Assembly (NCBI GenBank): GCA_937859855.1
Contig: CALMAR010000298.1
Span: 1 to 14,274, forward strand
Source: an uncultured Kineosporia sp.
GTDB lineage: Bacteria; Actinomycetota; Actinomycetes; Actinomycetales; Kineosporiaceae
Length of the DNA stretch: 14,274 bases
Direction: 5' to 3'
Part shown: positions 1 through 7,076 of the stretch, piece by piece
Layout: each line of letters opens with the position of its first letter
Numbering within the stretch: position 1 is the first letter of the stretch
The notes under the pieces: generated by a model
Told to the model about the DNA's origin: nothing
The model's input: the letters and a program-made list of their open reading frames with translations, nothing else
Databases searched by the model: none
Position numbers and translations under genes: made by a program

Positions 1-10
1 GTCGTGCCCT

Positions 11-27
11 GCAGGGGCCCGGCCTGC
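11..27 (-). terminator. Weak hairpin after ppk2
   Basis: GCAGG and CCTGC flank a 7-nt GC-rich loop, about 27 nt past the ppk2 stop codon. The stem is only 5 bp and no T-run follows, so this is a weak candidate for the end of the ppk2 transcript. Confidence 0.2.
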
Positions 28-53
28 GTCGTCCTCCAGCGAGTCGGTCCGAG

Positions 54-971
54 TCAGTCACCGACGGTGTTCTTGGCACGCCCGACGATCGCTGCGTCCG
101 GGGCGTAGACGACCGACGGGTCCTTACCCGCGTACTCGAACCGATCGAGGTAGGCCCGCATGGCGTTCAGTCTGGCCCGCTTCTTGTCGTTGCTCTTGAC
201 CGTGATCCAGGGAGCGTTCTTCTTGTCCGTGTACTCGAACATGGCCTCCTTCGCCGCGGTGTACGCCTCCCACCGGTCGAGGCTCTCCAGGTCCATCGGA
301 GACAGCTTCCACCGCCGCACCGGGTCGATCTGGCGGATGCCGAACCTGGTCCTCTGCTCGTCCCGGGTGACCGAGAACCACAACTTGGTCACGGTGATCC
401 CGGCCTCGATGAGCATCCGCTCGAACAGCGGGGCCTGCCGCATGAAGGTCGTGTACTCCTCCTCGGTGCAGAAGCCCATGACGCGCTCGACACCGGCGCG
501 GTTGTACCAGGACCGGTCGAACATCACGATCTCCCCCGCTGTCGGCAGGTGGTCGATGTAGCGCTGGAAGTACCACTGCCCCCGCTCCCTCTCGTTCGGC
601 GCCGCCAGCGCGACCACCCGAGCCGCCCGGGGGTTGAGGTGCTCGATGAACCGTTTGATGGTGCCGCCCTTGCCCGCCGCGTCACGACCCTCGAACACGA
701 TGATGTGCTTAGCGCCGACGTCCTGGGTCCAGTACTGGAACTTCAGGAACTCGATCTGCAGGAGGTACTTCTCGTCCTCGTAGGTGTCGCGGTCGAGCAA
801 CTCCTCGTAGGGATAGTCGTCCCGCCAGGTCTCCACGGCGCTGCCGTCCGGTGCGATCAGGATCGGGTCCTCCCCCTTGCCGCCCCGGACGGTGTACCCC
901 TCGATCCGGAGCCGGTCGATGTACTCCCGGAGGTTCATCTTCTGGGTCATGTCCGAAGTGAACCCGCTCAC
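54..971 (-). CDS. ppk2: Polyphosphate kinase 2 (PPK2) family protein
   Basis: A 305-residue cytosolic PPK2-family enzyme, which moves phosphate between polyphosphate and nucleotides. Visible in the sequence: the Walker A loop EGRDAAGKGG (about residues 94-103), the Walker B block MFDRSWYNRAG (about 150-160) and the lid region with RFGIRQIDPVRRWKLSPMD (about 209-227). Length is normal for a single-domain PPK2. The sequence places it firmly in the family, but not between the subclasses that prefer ADP, AMP or GDP; residues lining the base pocket would have to be compared. The longest start is a GTG at 971; an ATG eight codons in and another four codons later are alternatives, and no strong ribosome site decides between them. 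It stands alone on the minus strand, with a 426-bp gap before the next gene, so it is probably its own transcription unit. Confidence 0.95.
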   Translation of the reverse strand: MSGFTSDMTQKMNLREYIDRLRIEGYTVRGGKGEDPILIAPDGSAVETWRDDYPYEELLDRDTYEDEKYLLQIEFLKFQYWTQDVGAKHIIVFEGRDAAGKGGTIKRFIEHLNPRAARVVALAAPNERERGQWYFQRYIDHLPTAGEIVMFDRSWYNRAGVERVMGFCTEEEYTTFMRQAPLFERMLIEAGITVTKLWFSVTRDEQRTRFGIRQIDPVRRWKLSPMDLESLDRWEAYTAAKEAMFEYTDKKNAPWITVKSNDKKRARLNAMRAYLDRFEYAGKDPSVVYAPDAAIVGRAKNTVGD

Positions 972-1397
972 GTCGCCGCGGGAAAGGGTTGTCCCGTTCG
1001 GACACCGAGTGTTCAGCCGGCTCGCCGTCGGAGCCTGGTCGCCGGGGCGTGGCGGTCGATGCTCCCGGCATCCGATCCGGCGTCCTCCGCGACGGGGGGC
1101 ACGTGGCGTGCACGTGGGCGCGCAGCGGGTGGTGATGTTTATGTCTGCTCGCAGCCACCGGATCGGCGCGACCCGGTTCGGTGACTTCTACGACGTGGCT
1201 GATGGGCCACCGAGGGCATCATGGTCCTCGTTGCCACTGATCTGCCTGCAAGACAATGGTTTTGATGATGCAGGCCTGGATTGCGCTTGGCTCCCTGGGC
1301 GGCAATCCGTGCCGCGATCCGGCCGGGTTCACGCGCGGACGCCGAAGGCCTGCTGCGGCAACGCGAGGGTGGTCCGGTCGGCCGGGCGGCGCAGTCG
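972..1397. other. Gene-free interval upstream of ppk2
   Basis: I see no convincing gene here. Open frames exist on both strands, but they are GC-driven, lack recognisable motifs and run into the TetR or ppk2 genes in other frames. The notable content is a pair of CACGTG boxes (listed separately). The interval must hold the ppk2 promoter and the 3' end of the tetR transcript, but I could not place either exactly. Confidence 0.5.
1100..1116. promoter_or_regulatory. Two CACGTG boxes 11 bp apart
   Basis: CACGTG occurs at 1100-1105 and 1111-1116, with start-to-start spacing of 11 bp, about one helical turn. Each box is a perfect palindrome, so two dimeric regulators could sit on the same DNA face. 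The pair lies about 130 bp upstream of the ppk2 start. The binding protein is unknown, and chance is possible in GC-rich DNA. Confidence 0.3.
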
Positions 1398-2048
1398 TCA
1401 GGCACCACTGAACTTGCCCGGGAGCAGGGTGCCCTCGGTGATATCGAGTTCTCGTTCGGTGTCTCGGATGAGCAGGGTCTGCACGTCGGTGTAGTCGAAG
1501 GACGAGCGGATGGCGGCTTGGACGCTGAGGCCGTCGAGGAGGGCAAGGACGCGTACGGCGGCCGTCTCGGGGTTCAGGGTTGCGAACTCCCCGGTCGAGA
1601 TGCCGGTGCGGATCAGCCCGGCCAGCCGTTCGACGTCTGCGAGCATCTGTCCGGCGACCTCGGTGCGTAGTGCCGGCCGGCGGCGGCTGGCTTGCCACGC
1701 GTCGAGCCAGAGCAGCGAGATGGCATCGCGGTCCGGCTCGACATAAGCCGTCAGCAGGATGCGGAGCCTCTCGGTCGGCGTGCCGCCGGTCTCGACGCGA
1801 GCGTAGATGTCCTCGCGCTCGGCACTGGCCGCGGCGCCGAACGCCGCCGCCACGAGGTCGTCGGCGGAGTGGAAATAGTAGGAGACGAGGCCGGGGAAGA
1901 CACCGAGGGCGACGGCGACAGCCTTGGCCGTGACTCGATCGAGCCCGCTCTCCACGGCGATCGCGCTGGCGGTCGCCACGATCTCGGCGCGCCGCTCGAC
2001 GGCAGGTCTGCGCCGTGGGTGTCCCTCGGTGGTGCCTCTTGACGTCAC
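1398..2048 (-). CDS. TetR-family transcriptional repressor
   Basis: A DNA-binding repressor of about 216 residues. The N-terminal TetR helix-turn-helix is clear: helix 1 RRAEIVATASAIAVESG, then VTAKAVAVALGVFPGLVSYYFHSADDLVAAAF, the recognition-helix segment with the usual L-V-S-Y-Y-F pattern (about residues 21-69). The C-terminal half is helical and resembles the BetI-like ligand-binding domain, with LWLDAWQASRRRPALR in the dimer/ligand region. The frame extends to a TTG at 2084, but that start would lie inside the operator-like palindrome, so I chose the GTG at 2048; neither has a clear ribosome site, and a leaderless mRNA is possible. The gene is divergent from the NCS1 permease gene, with about 75 bp between the starts. 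This is the usual layout for a TetR protein that represses itself and its neighbour until the transported substrate binds. Ligand unknown. Confidence 0.92.
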   Translation of the reverse strand: MTSRGTTEGHPRRRPAVERRAEIVATASAIAVESGLDRVTAKAVAVALGVFPGLVSYYFHSADDLVAAAFGAAASAEREDIYARVETGGTPTERLRILLTAYVEPDRDAISLLWLDAWQASRRRPALRTEVAGQMLADVERLAGLIRTGISTGEFATLNPETAAVRVLALLDGLSVQAAIRSSFDYTDVQTLLIRDTERELDITEGTLLPGKFSGA

Positions 2049-2055
2049 AGGCCGG

Positions 2056-2101
2056 AGAGTATTGACTCTGCCACCAACAAGCAATTGGTGTAGATACCAA
2101 T
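2056..2101. promoter_or_regulatory. Operator-like palindromes between tetR and permease
   Basis: The divergent intergenic region contains ATTGGT (2084-2089), a 6-nt spacer and ACCAAT (2096-2101), a perfect 6+6 inverted repeat. A third half-site, CACCAA (2072-2077), pairs with TTGGTG (2085-2090) across 7 nt. A smaller hairpin, AGAGT (2056-2060)/ACTCT (2065-2069), flanks the end of tetR. TTGACT (2062-2067) could be a -35 box for the permease promoter, but a well-spaced -10 is not obvious. Size and location fit a TetR-family operator controlling both genes. Confidence 0.55.
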
Positions 2102-2122
2102 AGCGGCAGTTCAGGAGCGCAG

Positions 2123-3616
2123 ATGGTGTCGAGTGCAGTCAGGCCGCCCACCGCCACCGACGATGAACCCTTCAGCGATCGTCCCGGGCGGATCGAGACC
2201 CACGGCATCGACCACATCCCCGAAGCGGAGCGACACGGCCAAGCCCGCTCGCTGTTCATGGTGTGGGCGGCGTCCAACATCACCTACCTGTACATCGTGC
2301 TGGGCGGCACCCTGGTGCTGCTCGGCCTGGACGTGTGGCAGTCGTTGACGGTGGTGCTCGCCGGCAATTTGTTCTGGCTGCTGGTCGGCTACCTGGCGAT
2401 CAGCGGCCCCGCGGCAGGCACGCCGAGTGAGGTGATCACCCGCGCGATGTTCGGCGTCCGCGGCAACCGGGCCTTCAACGTCGTCCTCGGTTGGGGCGTC
2501 GGCGTCGCCTATGAGGCGATCAACCTCTCCATCGCAGCGCTGGCCGGCTTCGCCGTGGTCCAGCAGTGGGCCGGACCCGCCGGCACCGCCGTGAGGTGGG
2601 CGATCGTGCTCGGTACGGCCCTGGCGACCTTCACCATCAGCGTGTACGGCCACGCCACGATCGTGCGCCTCAGCGGATACGTCACCTGGCTCCTACTGGG
2701 CGGGATCTGCGCACTGGCCTACTTCGTCCTGCGCCATGCAGACCTCGGCTACCAGACCCCTGCGCAGTACGCCGTGCACGGATCGGCGTTGTGGGCCGTC
2801 GCCGCGGCCGGGTTCACGATCATCGCCTCCGCGCCACTGTCCTGGGGCACCGGCGCGGACTACGCCCGTTACCTGCCGGCCGACACCTCCCACCGTGCGG
2901 TCCTGGGGTGGACCGCTGCGGGCGGGTTCCTGCCGGCCGTCGTGCTCGGCGCGGTCGGGGTACTGGCCGGGACGGTGGTGGACATGACCGACCCGCAGAC
3001 CTCGCTCAAGGTGTTGCTGCCCGGCTGGTTCTACCCGATCTTCCTGATCCTGATCATCCTGGGAACGATGACCAACAACGTGCTCACCGCGTACAGCACC
3101 GGACTCGCACTACAAGCGGTCGGGATCCCCTGGAAGCGCTCCGTCACGGTGATCTTCGACGCCATCGTGGCCGTTGCGATCTGCAGCTATGCCCTGTTCG
3201 TCTCCAACTTCCTGGCCACCCTGAACAACCTCCTCGAGCTGACCGTCGCGTTCCTCGGCCCGGCGCTGGCGATCTACGGCGCGGACATCGCGCTGCGCCG
3301 AAACCACTACAACGGCATCGAGTTGCACGACGAGACGCCCGAGAGCCGGTTCTGGTACTGGCACGGCGTGAACCTCGCCGGGGCGACAGCCATGGTCGTC
3401 GGCACCGGCATCGCCGTGCTGTGCGTGAACACCAGCCTGTATGTCGGTCCCTTCGCCCGCACCCTGAACGGGGCGGACCTTTCCGGGGTCATCGGACCGG
3501 TCCTGGGGGGCGGCCTGTACGCGCTGATCACCCTCGTGCAGCCCGGCAGAGTCATCCCTGACGTGCCCGCACCCGCCGGCGCGACGAGCCTGACCCCGGT
3601 CGAGGTCTCCACGTGA
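2123..3616 (+). CDS. NCS1-family nucleobase/hydantoin-type permease
   Basis: A 497-residue integral membrane transporter of the nucleobase:cation symporter-1 family, which takes up cytosine, purines, allantoin, hydantoins, thiamine or similar compounds by proton or sodium symport. The cytosolic N-terminus contains the typical ETHGIDHIPEAERHG lead-in (about residues 25-39), followed by about 12 hydrophobic segments; the first two span about 43-68 and 72-93. The family signature GTPSEVITRAMFGVRGN lies at about 99-115, where NCS1 proteins carry G-x-P plus R-x-x-F-G-x-x-G. SWGTGADYARYLP and the late NNLLELTVAFLGP region also fit cytosine-permease-like members. The start ATG at 2123 has AGGAG (2113-2117) 5 nt upstream. 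It overlaps the MBL gene by 4 nt, so the two are probably translationally coupled, and it is divergent from the TetR gene. The substrate cannot be read from the sequence. Confidence 0.93.
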   Translation: MVSSAVRPPTATDDEPFSDRPGRIETHGIDHIPEAERHGQARSLFMVWAASNITYLYIVLGGTLVLLGLDVWQSLTVVLAGNLFWLLVGYLAISGPAAGTPSEVITRAMFGVRGNRAFNVVLGWGVGVAYEAINLSIAALAGFAVVQQWAGPAGTAVRWAIVLGTALATFTISVYGHATIVRLSGYVTWLLLGGICALAYFVLRHADLGYQTPAQYAVHGSALWAVAAAGFTIIASAPLSWGTGADYARYLPADTSHRAVLGWTAAGGFLPAVVLGAVGVLAGTVVDMTDPQTSLKVLLPGWFYPIFLILIILGTMTNNVLTAYSTGLALQAVGIPWKRSVTVIFDAIVAVAICSYALFVSNFLATLNNLLELTVAFLGPALAIYGADIALRRNHYNGIELHDETPESRFWYWHGVNLAGATAMVVGTGIAVLCVNTSLYVGPFARTLNGADLSGVIGPVLGGGLYALITLVQPGRVIPDVPAPAGATSLTPVEVST

Positions 3617-4410
3617 GCCCGACCGTTCGAACCCCGCTGCCGGTCGCCGGACCCTGGTACGACAGCCAGGCCGTCGACGCCAACTTGACGGTGATCCACG
3701 AACCGCACGTGCATGAACTGCTGCAGGCCAATATCTGGCACCTGCGGGGACGCGATCGCGATCTGCTGGTCGACAGTGGGCTCGGCGTGACGTCCCTTCG
3801 CCGTGCCCACGCCGACCTTTTCCAGCGCGAACCGATCCTGGTGCTCACGCACGCCCACCTGGACCACATGGGTTCCGCGCACGAGTTCCTCGACCGCCGG
3901 GGCCATCCCTCAGAGCCCTACCACGCACCGACTTCCGGCACGTTGTGCGGGCCCCGGCTGCGCGCCGAACTCGGCCTCACCGAGCAGCTGCCCGACCTCC
4001 TCCTGCACGCGCTGCCCACCCCCGGATACCGGGCTTCGGACTACCGGCTGCGCCCTGCCCCGATCACCCGGTGGCTCGCCGACGGCGACACCATCGACCT
4101 CGGAGGCGTCACCCTCACCGTGCTGCACCTGCCGGGACACAGCCCGGGCAGCACCGCCCTGTTCAACGACCAGGACGGCACTCTGTTCAGCGGAGACGTG
4201 ATCTACGACGATGAGCTGCTCGACGACATCGTCGGCGCCGACCGCGAGCAGTACCAGGCCAGCTTGCACCGGCTGCTCGAGGTGCCCGTGCATACCGTCC
4301 GGCCAGGGCACGGACCGAGCTTCGGCACAGATCGGCTGCACACGATCGTCAGGGACTACCTGCGCGACCGGGCACCGCGGGCGTCCAGCAGGAGCAGTCG
4401 ACGCCGGTAA
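3613..4410 (+). CDS. Metallo-beta-lactamase-fold hydrolase
   Basis: A 265-residue cytosolic MBL-superfamily enzyme with a complete two-metal site: H-A-H-L-D-H at residues 80-85, H176 in LPGHSPGS, D195 in FSGDVIYDD and H233 in RPGHG. There is no signal peptide. The overall arrangement, with LVDSGLG before the first motif and a C-terminal PGHGP, resembles glyoxalase II-like and general MBL hydrolases rather than true beta-lactamases. The GTG start at 3613 overlaps the permease stop codon (GTGA), giving tight operon coupling. The context suggests that it hydrolyses the compound imported by the permease or a product of it, for example by opening a cyclic amide, ester or thioester; that is inference. 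A GC-rich hairpin follows the stop codon, so this is likely the last gene of the unit. Confidence 0.92.
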   Translation: MSPTVRTPLPVAGPWYDSQAVDANLTVIHEPHVHELLQANIWHLRGRDRDLLVDSGLGVTSLRRAHADLFQREPILVLTHAHLDHMGSAHEFLDRRGHPSEPYHAPTSGTLCGPRLRAELGLTEQLPDLLLHALPTPGYRASDYRLRPAPITRWLADGDTIDLGGVTLTVLHLPGHSPGSTALFNDQDGTLFSGDVIYDDELLDDIVGADREQYQASLHRLLEVPVHTVRPGHGPSFGTDRLHTIVRDYLRDRAPRASSRSSRRR

Positions 4411-4421
4411 CCCGCCGGAGT

Positions 4422-4440
4422 GACCCGGCCGGTGCCGGTC
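4422..4440 (+). terminator. Hairpin after the permease-MBL operon
   Basis: GACC-C-GGC, loop CGGT, GCC-GGTC forms a 7-bp stem with one bulged C, starting 11 nt after the MBL stop codon. There is no T-run, which is common in high-GC actinomycetes. A plausible end for the permease-MBL transcript. Confidence 0.35.
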
Positions 4441-4555
4441 GAACCCATCGCGCGGGTCGCGGGCGCAGCCGGCGGCCCCCCTCGGTGGTGGCTACCAGCC
4501 GCTGGCAGCGCACCGCACCGCCGCATCGCTGCTCCGTGCGAGGACTCACAGGGTT

Positions 4556-4568
4556 TCCGAGGGGGGAC
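4556..4568 (+). repeat. 13-bp copy of the tRNA-Leu gene 3' end
   Basis: TCCGAGGGGGGAC is identical to 13604-13616, which is the acceptor arm and the start of the T-stem of the tRNA-Leu gene as read on the plus strand. The orientation is the same. It could be a remnant attachment site, but the match is short and G-rich. Confidence 0.35.
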
Positions 4569-5155
4569 AACGCGATCGGGACGCGCTGAGGCGCTGAATA
4601 GCTGAGCTCACCGTGCAGAGGACCGGCATCCGGGGCCGACCTCCAGGCGGATGCTCTCGGAGTCGGTCAACGGGCCCAGACACCGAGCACCGTGACGCGC
4701 CACCGGCACCCGACCGCCCGAGACGCCGGCGGCCGCGGGCTCACGTCGCGTGCAGCTGCCGCAGGTCCCACAGCGGCCGCGGGACTGGACCCCCTCTCAC
4801 GCTCCTGGCTGAGGCTCCCCTGGCCACCGGCCGCGCGGGGCACGTTGCCTCGAGCCAGAGCCGCGACTTCCGCGAGCTGCGGCCGCAGCGACGGATCCAG
4901 CTCCGCCCGACCGGCGGTACTCATTCAGAAGGCCGGCGCCTCCCCGCAGTCCAGACCCGGCCCCGTTCCGCCTGCACCGCGGCCGCCGCAGCACCGGCAG
5001 CGGTCCATTGGCCGTGTTCGTCCAGGTGGTTGGCGTACAGCATCTGATTGCTCGCCGTTACAGCGCCACGGCATCAATCGCCCGTGCTCATCGAACCGGC
5101 AACGCCCACCGGATCGTCTTCCTTCGCGGCGCCGATTCCGGGCAGGATGTTTCTG

Positions 5156-5557
5156 ATGAGCGCCGATCTTTCCGAACCGTCGGAGCGGTCCGAGCGGTCG
5201 GAGCCGCAGCGGGACGTCTTCATCATCGAGCGGTTCGACACCGCCCCCGATGAGGTGGCCGCCCGCGCGCCAATCTCCGGCCATTTCGTCGGCGTCCGCC
5301 CCGGCCCGGACCGACCGGACTACTGCTTCATGGTCCTGCACGACCCGATCGCAGTCGATGGCCGCTGGGTCCGGATGCTGGTGATCTGCGCGCGGCTGCT
5401 CGGGGAACAGGTGACACCGGGAGCCCGGGACCTCGCCGTGAACGTCGCTCTCGTCCGCGACGACTCCGCCTACCGGGACCCCAGACTCGAGTTCTCGAAA
5501 GTCGAGTACGCCGGCATCGGCTATCTGACCGTGGTGCCCGCTACAGCGAGATCGTGA
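5156..5557 (+). CDS. Small hypothetical protein, 133 aa
   Basis: I do not recognise the family. The frame opens earlier (5048), but the ATG at 5156 is the most reasonable start: AGGA lies 8 nt upstream, and the extra N-terminus looks non-protein-like. The product is soluble, acidic and has no membrane segment or signal peptide. It begins with a low-complexity stretch, SEPSERSERSEPQ, from a 9-bp DNA repeat. A well-formed alternating core follows: DVFIIERFD, GHFVGVRPGPDRPDYCFMVLHDPI, RWVRMLVICARLLGEQ, LAVNVALVRD and KVEYAGIGYLTVV. That looks like a small beta-rich fold. Codon use is host-like, with G/C in the third position, unlike the genes downstream. An ATG at 5147 is an alternative start. 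Confidence 0.6.
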   Translation: MSADLSEPSERSERSEPQRDVFIIERFDTAPDEVAARAPISGHFVGVRPGPDRPDYCFMVLHDPIAVDGRWVRMLVICARLLGEQVTPGARDLAVNVALVRDDSAYRDPRLEFSKVEYAGIGYLTVVPATARS

Positions 5558-5641
5558 ACGCCGAAGCAGGCGATCGCTGGTGCTGGGCCGCGGGGAGAAT
5601 CGCTGCGGTGGCCAGTGACGGCCAGGACCAGCGTCGGGACG

Positions 5642-5670
5642 TTGCCATTATATGCCGGAATGTCTAGTTT
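5642..5670 (+). promoter_or_regulatory. Sigma-70-type promoter for the secreted protein gene
   Basis: TTGCCA at 5642-5647 (5 of 6 to the -35 consensus), a 17-bp spacer and TAGTTT at 5665-5670 as a -10 box of the actinomycete type. It lies about 50 bp upstream of the 5722 start. The local sequence is A/T-rich compared with its surroundings. Confidence 0.45.
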
Positions 5671-5721
5671 TGATCGCAGGCCTGGTCATGGTCTAGGGCC
5701 CCTTCGGAGAAGGAGATTCCG

Positions 5722-6186
5722 GTGCGTCGATTCTTTGCAGCTGTGACTGCGATTTGGTGTCTCGGGTTGGCGCTGGCGGTGGTTCCGGTCGGTGTCGCGC
5801 AGGCAGGACCGATGGTCCCGGCGTCGCCAGCCGCTTCCAAGCCCGAGCCTTACACCTCACCGTCCGTGACCCGGCATCTTCAACCCTTCGCTGCTCCCAC
5901 CTGTGCTAGCGGCCATCTGTGCGCCTACACCGTTGCCAGTAATGTCGCTGGCTCCAATGTTTACTACTATTTCGATTTTTACAAGTGCTACACCTACAAC
6001 GTATTGTACTGGCACTCATACAACACGAATGCTCAAGTGTTGGACCATCAGACGGGAAACGTCACTACAACGTTCTATGGCGCTTCCGGTAACGTACTGC
6101 AAACCGTAAAACCGAAATCCAATCTGCAAGACATATTACTACTCAAGGGCGGCTGGGACTCCGTGTACAGCATTCGAGTCTGCTGA
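5722..6186 (+). CDS. Secreted four-cysteine protein, possibly peptidase-inhibitor I36-like
   Basis: A 154-residue exported protein. The Sec signal peptide is clear: MRR, a hydrophobic core to about residue 25, and an AQA cleavage site after residue 28. A Pro/Ser/Ala-rich linker follows (29-57), then a compact domain with cysteines at 61, 67, 89 and 154, enough for two disulphides. The pattern C-x5-C-x-Y, then FYKC, then LYW and a Tyr/Asn-rich stretch (79-105) resembles small actinobacterial proteins of the SMPI/peptidase-inhibitor I36 type with a crystallin-like beta fold. That assignment is tentative. The GTG start at 5722 has a strong ribosome site, AAGGAG (5710-5715), 6 nt upstream, and a promoter precedes it. 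Codons in the mature part are A/T-richer than in the flanking host-like genes, suggesting transfer. Confidence 0.75.
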   Translation: MRRFFAAVTAIWCLGLALAVVPVGVAQAGPMVPASPAASKPEPYTSPSVTRHLQPFAAPTCASGHLCAYTVASNVAGSNVYYYFDFYKCYTYNVLYWHSYNTNAQVLDHQTGNVTTTFYGASGNVLQTVKPKSNLQDILLLKGGWDSVYSIRVC

Positions 6187-6268
6187 TATAGGACGGCGAA
6201 CCGCGTCGCCATCGTCGGCCACCGAATTTCGGTTTCCCGCCCGGCGACGAACCCGGAAAGCGGTTGAG

Positions 6269-6499
6269 ATGCCTGCAAGCACTGCGTCACTGACCTTCAC
6301 CGGGACGGCCACCACCGTCTTGCGGTTAAGCGGTTTCACGCTGCTGACCGACACCAACCTTCTCACCCGCGGCCAGCGCGCATATCTCGGCAAGGGCCTG
6401 TGGTCGAGACGCATCACTCACCCGAAATGCAGCTCGGCGATCTACCCGGTCGGCCGGATGGGCAACGTCACGAAACTGCTGAGCCGCGAACCGCGATGA
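6269..6499 (+). pseudogene. 5' remnant of an MBL-fold (UlaG-like) hydrolase gene
   Basis: The translation begins SLTFTGTATTVLRLSGFTLL, followed by TDTNLLTRGQRAYLGKGLWSR. This is the N-terminal strand pair and the loop of MBL hydrolases with a TDPNFLHxGxxAYLGxGLxSRR-type start. After ITHP the reading frame is lost: the next frame continues with EMQLGDLP, which is what family members carry just before the catalytic H-x-H-x-D-H strand. Thus a 1-nt frameshift lies near 6420. The metal-binding motif and the rest of the about 250-residue enzyme are missing, and nothing downstream resembles them. It is therefore a truncated, frameshifted relic, unrelated in sequence to the intact MBL gene at 3613. 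An in-frame stop ends the frame at 6499. Confidence 0.65.
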
Positions 6500-7076
6500 T
6501 CGACGCGACGCCTACATCGAACCGGGACTGCGCCTGACCTACAGACACGAGGTCAGAGGGCTATCCTGCGGTCCGACCCAACATGTACCACTCGGAGTGA
6601 CCGAGGGGGGACACCGTCGTTGAGTACATGGCCGACCCTGGCCCACACGTTCGTCCTGGCCTGATCAATGCGTAACACTCGCGGCGCGGGATGTTGGTCG
6701 ACCGGTACCGCCAGGCCGAACAGCACCACCCATGCAGCAGCTCATCGGACCTCCAACAGATGAGCCTCAGCACATCGGGACCCACCGCTCTCGACTCGAT
6801 CTGTCCCTTTCGCCTGTGCCGACGCATCCGGTCATGCCGAGATCCGGTCGAGTGTAGTGGACTGCTCGATCCACGAGCGCCGGGGGCGGCAACTTGTCCG
6901 GGACGAGTACGAGCGAATCTCACTGCTTCGAGGGTCTGTTCTCTGGGTTCTCCTTATCCCTTCTTCTTCCGCTCACACGACTTGTAGCATCTGCAGTGAA
7001 CTTGTCATACCGCCTCACGTCTGACAGTACTCTCCTTGGAATCCGACATCGCCAGTAGTTCCAGACTGGAGTACAT
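6500..7076. other. Gene-free interval between the relic and the nitrilase gene
   Basis: No gene is supported. A 120-codon minus-strand frame (6561-6923) has unusual Cys/Trp/Arg composition, no motifs and no ribosome site. The stretch 6503-6624 in one plus frame reads as a possible coding fragment (DAYIEPGLRLTYRHEVRG) that I cannot assign. The 12-bp tRNA-like repeat sits at 6601-6612. Near the right end a weak promoter candidate for the nitrilase gene is TTGTAG (6982-6987), 17 bp, TCATAC (7005-7010). Confidence 0.4.
6601..6612 (+). repeat. 12-bp copy of the tRNA-Leu gene 3' end
   Basis: CCGAGGGGGGAC matches 13605-13616 in tRNA-Leu and 4557-4568. Two bases further left (TG at 6598-6599) also match the tRNA flank, with one mismatch between. 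Same orientation as the tRNA copy; it could mark the left edge of an inserted segment. Confidence 0.35.

Larger units (their letters stand above)
4411..5155. other. 745-bp interval with no supported gene
   Basis: Open frames cross this stretch on both strands, but their translations are low-complexity Arg/Pro/Ala/Gly strings typical of GC-rich shadow frames, without recognisable motifs or matched ribosome sites. Contents worth noting are the operon-end hairpin, the 13-bp tRNA-Leu-like repeat at 4556-4568 and a perfect 14-bp palindrome GCTGCGGCCGCAGC at 4876-4889. It may be degraded coding sequence, but nothing identifies the source. Confidence 0.45.

Noticed and set aside
1219..2283. 354-codon minus-strand frame over the tetR gene
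   Set aside because: Arg/Pro/His-rich shadow of the TetR frame; the TetR frame carries the recognisable helix-turn-helix.
2566..3561. 331-codon plus-strand frame inside the permease gene
   Set aside because: Arg/Gly/His-rich out-of-frame reading; the permease frame has clear membrane segments and NCS1 motifs.
4613..5156. Overlapping 144- and 154-codon frames in the gap after the MBL gene
   Set aside because: Low-complexity Arg/Pro/Ala translations in several frames at once, with no start signals or family features.
6561..6923. 120-codon minus-strand frame
   Set aside because: No ribosome site, no motif, and Cys/Trp/Arg-rich composition typical of non-coding DNA.
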